Positions 1-7,171 of a stretch of DNA of 37,331 nt are shown in pieces. Each line of letters opens with the position of its first letter. Position 1 is the stretch's first letter. A program made the position numbers and the translations under genes. Under the pieces are notes generated by a model that was given only the letters and a program-made list of their open reading frames with translations, had not been told where the DNA came from and did no database searches. This DNA is from Hyphomicrobiales bacterium (GTDB taxonomy: Bacteria; Pseudomonadota; Alphaproteobacteria; Rhizobiales; Methyloligellaceae): positions 1-37,331 of the forward strand of contig QIGN01000022.1 in the NCBI GenBank assembly GCA_003228955.1, in the 5' to 3' direction.

Positions 1-279
1 GCGGCTCTGGGCCGCGCCAACATCACCTGCAACAAGAATGGCGTCCCCTTTGATCCTGAAAAGCCGATGGTGACCTCGGGTATAAGGCTCGGGTCTCCCG
101 CGGGCACGACCCGTGGTTTCGGCGTCACCGAATTCCAAGGGGTCGGGGATATGATTCTTGAGGTATTGGACGGCCTTGTGGCCAATGGCGCGGATTCGAA
201 TACCGAGGTTGAAGCGGGCGTTAAGGCCAAGGTTATCGAATTGTGCGGACGCTTCCCGGTGTACCCGTCAGGTGTGTAG
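1..279 (+). CDS. glyA: Serine hydroxymethyltransferase, C-terminal part (5' truncated by window)
   Basis: The reading frame is open from the first base and encodes the last 92 residues of GlyA, the PLP enzyme that interconverts serine and glycine while loading one-carbon units onto tetrahydrofolate. Recognisable C-terminal signatures are [12 protein letters not shown], the stretch [16 protein letters not shown] that contributes to substrate binding, and the closing FPVYPSGV, which resembles the usual GlyA C terminus. The start and the PLP lysine lie outside the window. The stop is 33 bases before nrdR, and glyA-nrdR-rib is a common alphaproteobacterial order, so it probably heads the operon that follows. 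The internal ATG at 67 is not a real start. Confidence 0.95.
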   Translation, partial: AALGRANITCNKNGVPFDPEKPMVTSGIRLGSPAGTTRGFGVTEFQGVGDMILEVLDGLVANGADSNTEVEAGVKAKVIELCGRFPVYPSGV

Positions 280-312
280 AGCAGGGCGTTCAGCGGTCCG
301 GGAGCCAATATA

Positions 313-789
313 ATGCGATGCCCTTATTGCGGAAGCACCAATACGCAGGTGAAGGATTCCCGCCCCTCGGAGGATCATGCGGCGATCCGCAGGCGGCGCG
401 TGTGTTCCGATTGCAGCGGCCGCTTTACCACCTTTGAGCGGGTTCAGTTGCGTGAATTGTCGGTGCTGAAAAAGACCGGGCGACGTGTGCCTTTCGATCG
501 CGACAAGCTGATGCGTTCGCTTCAGATCGCCCTGCGCAAACGCACTGTCGATCCTGAAAGGGTGGAGCGTATGGTGAGTGGAATTGTCCGGCGTCTTGAA
601 AACAAGGGCGAAGGGGACATCAAGTCCGAAACCATCGGCCGCCTGGTGATGGAAGGCCTCAAGGGACTGGATGACGTGGCCTATGTCCGCTTTGCCTCGG
701 TGTACAAGAATTTTCGTGAAGCGCGCGACTTCGAGGAGCTGCTTGGTGAGCTGGCCGGAGAAGAGGCCGACCCCGAGGACGATGACTAG
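313..789 (+). CDS. nrdR: Transcriptional repressor NrdR
   Basis: NrdR is a zinc-finger and ATP-cone repressor that senses ATP/dATP and shuts down ribonucleotide reductase genes by binding NrdR boxes. The 158-residue protein has the expected N-terminal zinc ribbon with Cys3, Cys6, Cys31 and Cys34 (MRCPYCG and CSDCSGRF), a basic RRRR segment between the pairs, and an ATP-cone from about residue 49 to 139. Family members are usually about 150-160 residues. The acidic tail (EEADPEDDD) is unremarkable. It lies between glyA and ribD, spaced 33 and 34 bases, so it is likely co-transcribed with them. No NrdR box was seen in the window, so its targets are elsewhere. Confidence 0.97.
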   Translation: MRCPYCGSTNTQVKDSRPSEDHAAIRRRRVCSDCSGRFTTFERVQLRELSVLKKTGRRVPFDRDKLMRSLQIALRKRTVDPERVERMVSGIVRRLENKGEGDIKSETIGRLVMEGLKGLDDVAYVRFASVYKNFREARDFEELLGELAGEEADPEDDD

Positions 790-823
790 GCTCCGCGCCC
801 AGCGCCGGTAAAAACGAGTTTTT

Positions 824-1939
824 ATGTCCATCTCGGATGAAATGTTTATGCGCGGCGCCCTCGCGCTGGCGCGCCGCGCACTGGGGCGGACCTGGCCCAA
901 TCCGGCTGTCGGTGCGGTTCTTGTGCGCCCGGGCGATCCTGGTGAGATCATCGCGCGCGGGCAGACCATGGCGGGCGGGCGCCCCCACGCGGAACGCATC
1001 GCCCTTGAAACGGCAGGGGCGGGCGCGAAAGGATGCACCCTGTATGTGACCCTGGAGCCCTGCGCCCATCACGGGCAGACGCCGCCCTGCGCGGACGCGA
1101 TTGCTGAAGCCGGTATTACAAGAGTTGTGTGCAGCGCCGATGATCCCGACCCGCGCGTATCGGGAAAAGGCTTCGCCCGGTTGCGCAAGGCCGGAATCGA
1201 GGTCGTTTTGCACGTGCTTGGCGCGGAGGGGCGGCAAATGTCGCTGGGGCATCGTCTTCGGATCACGCAAAACAGGCCGCTGGTGCAGTTGAAAATCGCC
1301 GTGGGCGCCGATGGGCTGATTTCAAAGGGTGATGGCACTCCGGTCTGGGTAACGGGGGATGAAGCGAGAGCCCATGGTCATTTCCTGCGCGCACGCGCCG
1401 ATGCCATCCTCGTCGGCCGGGGCACCGTTGTTGCCGATGACCCGGTGCTGACCTGCCGGCTGCCCGGAATGAAGGACAGATCGCCGGTGCGCGTTGTCCT
1501 GGACAGCAATTTGACGCTGGGGGATGAAACAAAGCTCGCCGCCAGTGCGGGCAAAATCCCGCTTTGGATATTTTGCAACGGGCAAGCAGATGAGAAGCGG
1601 GTAAAAGCCTTCGAGGCGCGAGGTGCGCAAATTACCAGGATCGCTACGCAATCCAATGCTGGCCTTGATCCTCAAAGTGTTTTAGCGGCACTCGCCGAAC
1701 GGGGGATAACGCGCCTGCTCATCGAGGGTGGACCGCATGTTGCGCAGAGTTTCTGGAGCGCGGATCTTGTGGATGAGGTTTATGTGTATCAAGGACCGGA
1801 TCCGGCCGGGGCAGGGGGACTCAAGGCCCTTACGGATGAAGGCCTGGATGCGGTGCGGAATGCGACTGCGTTCCATGTTGAGGCGACAAGGGCGCTGGGG
1901 CGCGATATTCTAACGCTCTACCGCCGCAGCGAAACATAA
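824..1939 (+). CDS. ribD: Bifunctional diaminohydroxyphosphoribosylaminopyrimidine deaminase / 5-amino-6-(5-phosphoribosylamino)uracil reductase
   Basis: RibD carries out two successive riboflavin steps, deamination of the pyrimidine formed by GTP cyclohydrolase II and NADPH-dependent reduction of the ribosyl chain. The 371-residue protein has both domains. The N-terminal cytidine-deaminase-like zinc site is complete, with HAE at 55-57 and Cys80 and Cys89 in PCAHHGQTPPC. The C-terminal reductase half begins around residue 150 (RPLVQLKIAVGADG) and contains GRGTVVADDPVLTCR and LLIEGGPHVAQSFW. Length is normal. It is the first rib gene of the operon and sits 7 bases before ribE. Both catalytic halves look intact. 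Confidence 0.96.
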   Translation: MSISDEMFMRGALALARRALGRTWPNPAVGAVLVRPGDPGEIIARGQTMAGGRPHAERIALETAGAGAKGCTLYVTLEPCAHHGQTPPCADAIAEAGITRVVCSADDPDPRVSGKGFARLRKAGIEVVLHVLGAEGRQMSLGHRLRITQNRPLVQLKIAVGADGLISKGDGTPVWVTGDEARAHGHFLRARADAILVGRGTVVADDPVLTCRLPGMKDRSPVRVVLDSNLTLGDETKLAASAGKIPLWIFCNGQADEKRVKAFEARGAQITRIATQSNAGLDPQSVLAALAERGITRLLIEGGPHVAQSFWSADLVDEVYVYQGPDPAGAGGLKALTDEGLDAVRNATAFHVEATRALGRDILTLYRRSET

Positions 1940-1946
1940 GATTCTC

Positions 1947-2540
1947 ATGTTCACAGGTCTCATCACGGATATTGGCGAAGTGCTTTCCGCCGGGGACGGC
2001 AAAATCCAGATAGCGTGCGGCTATGATCTGGGCGAAGACCATATTGGAGGCTCCATTGCGTGCAACGGGTGTTGCCTGACCGTTACAGCTTGCGAAGCCG
2101 GTCCTGGAGCCTTCGTGTCCGCGTTCCAGGTGGACGTGTCCAATGAGACGCTTGCCAGGACTACACTTGGTGCATGGGCGCCCGGAACGAAGACCAATCT
2201 GGAGCGCTCGCTCACGCCATCCAGTGAGCTTGGCGGTCATATGGTTACAGGTCATGTCGACACCGTCGCCAGGATTGTGGGCCGGGAAGCGGATGGCGGC
2301 TCTGTTCGTTTTGAAATTGAGGCGGATGACGCGCTGGCAAGATTCATTGCCGCCAAGGGCTCCATCACCCTGAATGGCGTATCGCTCACTGTGAATGAGG
2401 TTGAAGGTGCCCGCTTTGCGGTCAATCTAATTCCGCACACCCTCATTCAGACCACGTGGGGTGAGTTGGAAATCAGAGATAAAGTCAATCTGGAAGTGGA
2501 CCTGCTGGCCCGGTATGTGGCAAGGATCATGGAAACGTGA
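1947..2540 (+). CDS. ribE: Riboflavin synthase, alpha chain
   Basis: Riboflavin synthase dismutates two molecules of 6,7-dimethyl-8-ribityllumazine to riboflavin and the pyrimidine that RibH reuses. The protein has 197 residues and the typical internal duplication of two lumazine-binding barrels. The N-terminal MFTGLITDIGEV is diagnostic, GGSIACNGCCLTVT in the first barrel is mirrored by KGSITLNGVSLTVNEV in the second, and LGGHMVTGHVDTVA links them. It lies between ribD (7-base gap) and ribBA (19-base gap). No FMN riboswitch was seen upstream, so the operon is either constitutive or controlled from before glyA. Confidence 0.96.
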   Translation: MFTGLITDIGEVLSAGDGKIQIACGYDLGEDHIGGSIACNGCCLTVTACEAGPGAFVSAFQVDVSNETLARTTLGAWAPGTKTNLERSLTPSSELGGHMVTGHVDTVARIVGREADGGSVRFEIEADDALARFIAAKGSITLNGVSLTVNEVEGARFAVNLIPHTLIQTTWGELEIRDKVNLEVDLLARYVARIMET

Positions 2541-2559
2541 AACCAAGAGGACGCGCGCC

Positions 2560-3702
2560 GTGAACGTGGCTCAGAAAAATCCCGATACGAGTTTTCTTTC
2601 TCCCATTGAGGAGGTGCTGGAAGATGCGCGCAACGGGCGTATGTTCGTGCTCGTGGACGCTGAAGACCGGGAGAATGAGGGAGACCTCGTTGTGCCGGCG
2701 CAAATGGCGACGCCCGATGTCATAAACTTCATGGCCAAACATGGCCGCGGGCTCATTTGCCTCACCCTCACCGGCGAGCGTGCCGCGCAACTCAATCTGG
2801 ACCTTATGGCGCGCCACAACGAGGCCCGCCACCAGACGGCCTTTACCGTATCCATTGAGGCGCGCGAGGGAATTTCCACCGGCATTTCCGCCCATGACCG
2901 GGCGCGAACGATTTCCGTAGCGATCGACCCCACGCGCGGGCAGGACGATATTTCAACTCCGGGCCATGTCTTCCCGCTTATTGCGCGCGAGGGCGGCGTT
3001 CTGGTGCGGGCGGGGCACACGGAAGCTGCCGTCGATGTGGCACGGCTCTCCGGCTTCTACCCTGCCGGTGTCATTTGCGAAATCATGAATGACGACGGAA
3101 CAATGGCGCGCATGCCGGACCTGATCGCGTTTGCACAGCATCACAATTTCAAGGTTGCGACGATTGCCGATCTCATTGCCTACCGGCGCAAGCATGACAG
3201 CGTTGTGCAATGTGTGGCCGAAACAAAAGTGAACAGTGCTTTTGGCGGTGAATTCGATTTGCGGGTGTACCGCACAACGATTGAGCCGGCCGAGGAACAT
3301 ATCGCCCTCGTCAAGGGAGATTTGTCCACGCCCAAGCCGGTCCTTGTCCGCGTCCATGCCTGCAACACACTCTCGGATGTGATCGGGGTCAATGACGAAG
3401 GTTATTCGAGATCTCTTGTGCATAAGGCGATGGAACTGATTGCCGAGGAGGGACGGGGGGTTCTCGTTCTGATACGCGATGTGCTCCCAGCCGCCGTATC
3501 CGACGCGCTGAAGGATGATCCCAGGGAGGACGCGGGAACGGATGCGCCGCCGGGCCGGGTTCTGGAGATAGGTATCGGCTCGCAGATTCTCCATGATCTG
3601 GGGGTGCGTGACATGGTGCTGCTGAGCAATGCGCCGCAACGTAAAGTGGTCGGACTTGAGGGCTATGGTTTGCGGATCACCGATCACCGCAGGTTGGAAT
3701 AG
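2560..3702 (+). CDS. ribBA: RibBA-type protein: intact 3,4-dihydroxy-2-butanone-4-phosphate synthase fused to a degenerate GTP cyclohydrolase II domain (RibBX-like)
   Basis: The start is the GTG at 2560, with AAGAGGA 8 bases upstream; a longer frame reaching back into ribE has no such site. The 380-residue protein has two domains. The first (about 14-205) is a complete DHBP synthase, which converts ribulose 5-phosphate to the four-carbon riboflavin precursor: DRENEGD, RPGHVFP-like TPGHVFPL, GHTEAAVD and NDDGTMAR are present. The second (about 215-380) aligns with GTP cyclohydrolase II but lacks its zinc cysteines: after RVH at 264-266 there is a single Cys268 where the family has three spaced cysteines, and the QEGRGIGL-type catalytic segment is replaced. 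The protein probably makes only the DHBP branch. Related alphaproteobacterial proteins have been called RibBX. Confidence 0.92.
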   Translation: MNVAQKNPDTSFLSPIEEVLEDARNGRMFVLVDAEDRENEGDLVVPAQMATPDVINFMAKHGRGLICLTLTGERAAQLNLDLMARHNEARHQTAFTVSIEAREGISTGISAHDRARTISVAIDPTRGQDDISTPGHVFPLIAREGGVLVRAGHTEAAVDVARLSGFYPAGVICEIMNDDGTMARMPDLIAFAQHHNFKVATIADLIAYRRKHDSVVQCVAETKVNSAFGGEFDLRVYRTTIEPAEEHIALVKGDLSTPKPVLVRVHACNTLSDVIGVNDEGYSRSLVHKAMELIAEEGRGVLVLIRDVLPAAVSDALKDDPREDAGTDAPPGRVLEIGIGSQILHDLGVRDMVLLSNAPQRKVVGLEGYGLRITDHRRLE

Positions 3703-3711
3703 GCGATCCTC

Positions 3712-4179
3712 ATGGCAAAGCCTGCCCCGTCAGTTCTCATCATCGAAGCGCGCTACTACGAAGATATTTCGAACGAGTTGGCGCGTGGCGCAACAGAGGA
3801 ACTGCGCCGTCAGGGCATTGGCTTTGAGCGGGCATCTGTGCCCGGCGCGCTGGAAATTCCCATTGCCATAAGTGCGGCCATATCGGCCGGCCTGCTCGGC
3901 CCCGGGGCCCGGCATCAGGGGTGCGTGGCCCTGGGCTGTGTCATTCGCGGCGAAACCTCTCACTATGATATTGTCGCGGGGGATTCCGCGCGAGCGCTCC
4001 TCGGTCTTGGCGTCACTCATGCACTGGCCGTGGGCAACGGTATTCTTACAGTCGATAACCGCGACCAGGCATGGGCGCGCGCCAGTGTTGACGGCAAGAA
4101 CAAAGGCCGGGATGCGGCTCTTGCCTGTGCCGGGCTCATGGAGTTGAAGCATGAATTCAAACGGAAGGCGGGCCGGTGA
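3712..4179 (+). CDS. ribH: 6,7-dimethyl-8-ribityllumazine synthase
   Basis: RibH condenses 5-amino-6-ribitylaminouracil with dihydroxybutanone phosphate to make the substrate of riboflavin synthase. The 155-residue sequence has VPGALEIPIAI, the CVIRGETSHYD segment carrying the catalytic histidine, and GNGILTVDNRDQAWARA, all standard for the family. It starts 9 bases after ribBA. Its TGA stop shares bases with the GTG start of nusB (GTGA at 4176-4179), a sign of translational coupling. Length is normal. Confidence 0.96.
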   Translation: MAKPAPSVLIIEARYYEDISNELARGATEELRRQGIGFERASVPGALEIPIAISAAISAGLLGPGARHQGCVALGCVIRGETSHYDIVAGDSARALLGLGVTHALAVGNGILTVDNRDQAWARASVDGKNKGRDAALACAGLMELKHEFKRKAGR

Positions 4180-4661
4180 ACGAGCCTGCCACCAGGAACG
4201 CCAGACCGGCGAGGGCTGCATCCAGAACCGCGGCCCGGCTGGCGGCGGTCCAGGCGCTTTATCAAATGGATATGGCGGCGACGGACGCCAATCTGGTGGT
4301 TCGTGAGTTTCTGGACCACCGTTTGGAGGACGTTGCCCGAAAATCAGGTGCGGATGAAACCGATGGCGCTTATTTCAAAGACATCGTACTTGGAGTTGTC
4401 AGGGAGCAACTCAAGATCGATCCGGTTCTCGATGAGCATCTGGCGGAAGGGTGGCATTTGTCGCGCATCGACTCCATTCTGCGCGCCATTTTGCGGTCCG
4501 CCGCCTACGAGATTACGCAGCGCGACGATGTGCCGGCCAAGGTTGTTATCAACGAATATCTCAATATAGCCCACGCCTTTTTCGACACTGAAGAGCCCAA
4601 GGTCGTGAACGGTATTCTGGACCGGCTGGCCCGGGCAAGGCGGGCGAGCGAGTTCGCATAG
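4176..4661 (+). CDS. nusB: Transcription antitermination factor NusB
   Basis: NusB binds boxA RNA with NusE (ribosomal protein S10) to support rRNA antitermination. The protein has 161 residues; it starts at a GTG overlapping the ribH stop, with GGAAGG upstream as a plausible ribosome site. Family features are ARLAAVQALYQMD near the N terminus, a helical core, DSILRAILRSAAYE and VVINEYLNIAHAF, and the ending EPKVVNGILDRLAR. The basic N-terminal extension of about 18 residues (RNARPARAASRTAAR) is common in alphaproteobacteria. The ribH-nusB-thiL order is conserved widely in proteobacteria. Confidence 0.95.
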   Translation: MNEPATRNARPARAASRTAARLAAVQALYQMDMAATDANLVVREFLDHRLEDVARKSGADETDGAYFKDIVLGVVREQLKIDPVLDEHLAEGWHLSRIDSILRAILRSAAYEITQRDDVPAKVVINEYLNIAHAFFDTEEPKVVNGILDRLARARRASEFA

Positions 4662-4669
4662 GTAAAATA

Positions 4670-5674
4670 ATGGCGAAACCCACCTCCGATGGGGAATTTT
4701 GCATCATAGAGCGCTATTTTGCTCCGCTGGCCAGAAACACGGCTGGGGCCTTTAACCTCAAGGACGATGCCGGGTTGATATCTCCCCCAGATGGTCATGA
4801 GGCGGTTCTGACAACCGATATGATTGTGGGCGGCGTTCATTATCTTGAAGGCGCCGCGCCACGCGATATCGGCTATAAAGCCCTGGCGGTAAACATTTCG
4901 GATTTATGCGCCAAAGGCGCAAAGCCCTCCGTATATCTCCTTTCCGTTGCCTTGCCTGAAAAACTCGACCCGGCGTGGCTTGAGGGGTTGAGCGAGGGGT
5001 TGAGCGAGGCGCAATCCGATTTCGGCTGCACGCTTCTTGGCGGAGACACGGTTCGCACGCCCGGGCCTGCCGCGCTCTCGATCACGGCAATAGGATTTGT
5101 GCCTGCTGGCCGCATGGTGCATCGCTCCGGCGCACGGCCTGGCGACCGGGTCTATGTGACGGGAACGATAGGCGACGCCGCTTTGGGGCTTGCGCTGCTG
5201 CGGGATCCGAAAAGTGCTTCCTCGGGCCATTTGTCACCGGATCACAAGGAGCATCTGCTCAATCGGCACCGGCGTCCGCGGCCGCCTGTCACGGCCATTG
5301 AAGTCGTGCGGAATCACGCAAACGCCGCGATGGATATTTCTGACGGATTGGCGGGTGATTTTGCAAAACTGTGCGCCGCTTCCAACGTGGGCGGCAGATT
5401 GGATTCGACCGCCGTCCCTCTGTCTGATGCCGCAAGGCAATGGCTGGGGGCGGAGCCGGCACGTCTGGCGGATATCATTACCGGAGGGGATGACTATGAA
5501 TTGCTGGCAACGGTACCGCAAAACGCACAGGAAAATTTTGAAGGCGAATGCTGCTGCTCGGCAATTCCGCTAAAAGCCATTGGCGAAATTATAGACCCCG
5601 GTGGAGGTTTCAGTGTACTTGGCGAGGATGGCAAGGCGCTCGAACTTGAATTGTTGAGCTACGCGCATTTTTGA
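4670..5674 (+). CDS. thiL: Thiamine-monophosphate kinase
   Basis: ThiL phosphorylates thiamine monophosphate to the active cofactor thiamine diphosphate. The 334-residue protein has the PurM/ThiL fold signatures: an N-terminal DDAG motif that binds Mg-ATP, TTDMIVGGVHYL, AVNISDLCAKGAKP, LLGGDTVRTPG and, further on, AAMDISDGLAGDF and TGGDDYELLATVP. It begins 8 bases after nusB. A 12-base tandem duplication (4982-5005) encodes the repeated EGLS at about residues 105-112; it stays in frame and lies in a helix-like region away from the motifs, so it should be harmless. Confidence 0.95.
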   Translation: MAKPTSDGEFCIIERYFAPLARNTAGAFNLKDDAGLISPPDGHEAVLTTDMIVGGVHYLEGAAPRDIGYKALAVNISDLCAKGAKPSVYLLSVALPEKLDPAWLEGLSEGLSEAQSDFGCTLLGGDTVRTPGPAALSITAIGFVPAGRMVHRSGARPGDRVYVTGTIGDAALGLALLRDPKSASSGHLSPDHKEHLLNRHRRPRPPVTAIEVVRNHANAAMDISDGLAGDFAKLCAASNVGGRLDSTAVPLSDAARQWLGAEPARLADIITGGDDYELLATVPQNAQENFEGECCCSAIPLKAIGEIIDPGGGFSVLGEDGKALELELLSYAHF

Positions 5675-5717
5675 ACGGCAATCCCGGCCCGATGTCCCGG
5701 GCCACGAAAAGACCTAC

Positions 5718-6971
5718 ATGGCACACGCAAATGAAGGCGCCGCGCGGATGCCCGGTGATGGTGATGACCGGCGCGCACGGCGCAATGCGGTCGTGCTGTC
5801 GGTGTCCCAGGCCCTGTATTTTACCGGGGCTTCAATTCAGCTCACTATTTCCGGTCTGGTCGGGTACCTCCTGGCGGACGACAAATCTCTGGCGACACTG
5901 CCCATATCCGCCTATGTGATCGGAACAGTGCTGTCGACGATGCCGGCATCGATGTTCATGCGCCATGTGGGCCGGAGACGTGGATTTCAGTTCGGCGCCC
6001 TGATGGGGCTGGCAAGCGCGGTTCTGGCGGTGCTGGCAATTTATGAATCATCCTTCTGGCTGTTTGGTTTGGCGATGCTGATATCGGGCATTTATCAGGC
6101 CTTCGCGCAATATTACCGGTTTGCCGCCGCGGATACCGCGAGCGATGAATTTCGCCCCAAGGCCATATCCTGGGTTTTGCTCGGTGGCCTGGCCGCCGCC
6201 GTAGCGGGACCGCAGATTGTAATTTATACAAAGGACGCGCTTGCACCGGTTATGTATGCGGGGGCGTTTGCGGCGTCGGCCGTGGCGGCTTTTCTCGGAA
6301 TACTGGTTGCGGCACTGATCGATATCCCCAAGGTGCCTGCAACAAGCCCGGATGGCGAACCGCCAAGGCCACTGCGAATCATCCTTGGTCAACGCAGGCT
6401 CAAAATCGCGATTTTGTGCGGCATGGTCAGCTATGCGTCGATGACCTTCGTGATGACCGCGACTCCCCTGGCCATGGTGGCCAACGAACACTCTGTCGAA
6501 TCAGCGGCCTTCGCAATCCAGTGGCATGTTCTTGCCATGTTCGCGCCGAGTTTTTTTACAGGAAACCTGATTGCCAGATTTGGACGTGAACCGATAATAC
6601 TTACCGGCCTCATATTATTGGGGTGCACGGGGCTGATTGCCGCGTCGGGCCTGGCGATCTGGCAGTTCAATCTGAGCCTGATCGTGCTGGGCGTCGGCTG
6701 GAATTTCGCCTATATCGGCTCGACCACGATGGTGACCGACTGCCACCGCCCCGAGGAGCGCAACAAAGTTCAGGCGATCAATGAATTCATGGTGTTCGGC
6801 TTTGTGGCGCTGGCGTCCTTTGCCTCTGGAAAAATACTCCATGATGGCGGCTGGGGGAGCGTGGCCGTCGCCTATTTGCCGTTTGTGGCTCTGGCCGTCG
6901 GACTGGCGCTGATGCTGTCAATTCGCGGTGCGAATCTGAGTGGCCGGGGTTCGCAGGGCCAGGCGAAGTGA
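5718..6971 (+). CDS. Major facilitator superfamily transporter, substrate unknown
   Basis: The 417-residue protein has about 12 hydrophobic segments in two halves joined by a polar loop near residues 195-215 (DIPKVPATSPDGEPPRPLR), the layout of MFS secondary transporters in the inner membrane. Between helices 2 and 3 lies MRHVGRRRGFQFG, a version of the MFS motif A. The second half has FGREPIILTG in the equivalent place. No residue pattern reveals the substrate. It starts 43 bases after thiL, and MFS genes at this place next to hppA occur in related genomes, so co-transcription with thiL is plausible, but a role in thiamine or riboflavin transport would be a guess. The N terminus (about 25 residues) is polar and unusual only in being rich in Arg and Asp. 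Confidence 0.88.
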   Translation: MAHANEGAARMPGDGDDRRARRNAVVLSVSQALYFTGASIQLTISGLVGYLLADDKSLATLPISAYVIGTVLSTMPASMFMRHVGRRRGFQFGALMGLASAVLAVLAIYESSFWLFGLAMLISGIYQAFAQYYRFAAADTASDEFRPKAISWVLLGGLAAAVAGPQIVIYTKDALAPVMYAGAFAASAVAAFLGILVAALIDIPKVPATSPDGEPPRPLRIILGQRRLKIAILCGMVSYASMTFVMTATPLAMVANEHSVESAAFAIQWHVLAMFAPSFFTGNLIARFGREPIILTGLILLGCTGLIAASGLAIWQFNLSLIVLGVGWNFAYIGSTTMVTDCHRPEERNKVQAINEFMVFGFVALASFASGKILHDGGWGSVAVAYLPFVALAVGLALMLSIRGANLSGRGSQGQAK

Positions 6972-6991
6972 AATGTGAGGTATTTCGCTCC

Positions 6992-7059
6992 GACCAAAGT
7001 CGTTGAGTCAGATGTTGCGTTGCACACTCATTTTTGGCATGTTCCGCGCGACTTTGGTC
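6992..7059. repeat. 11-bp inverted repeat with 46-base spacer upstream of hppA
   Basis: GACCAAAGTCG at 6992-7002 is repeated as its exact reverse complement CGACTTTGGTC at 7049-7059. Inside the spacer a shorter pair, TGAGT (7004-7008) and ACTCA (7026-7030), can nest in the same structure. There is no T-tract after the right arm, so it does not look like an intrinsic terminator for the preceding gene. It may be an operator pair or a folded leader of hppA, whose start is 112 bases downstream. The function is inference. Confidence 0.55.
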
Positions 7060-7171
7060 CAGGTTGGGGATGGGGCGCCTGGTGCCGGCTTGTCGCAATG
7101 AGCCGGTCACGGCCCTCCAGTTAAATCTTATCCATGACCATCAAACCTATCCAAAAACAGGGACGGTCAAT

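Noticed and set aside
1-823. FMN riboswitch before the riboflavin genes
   Set aside because: No RFN-type conserved segments were seen between glyA, nrdR and ribD.
2953-3687. A 244-codon minus-strand frame within ribBA, and similar antisense frames across nrdR (268-1038) and hppA (8603-9178)
   Set aside because: Shadow frames with no domains, no ribosome sites and full overlap with conserved genes.
4982-5005. Tandem 12-base repeat GAGGGGTTGAGC inside thiL
   Set aside because: Only two units, in frame, adding a short EGLS repeat in a variable helix; likely a local duplication with no effect.
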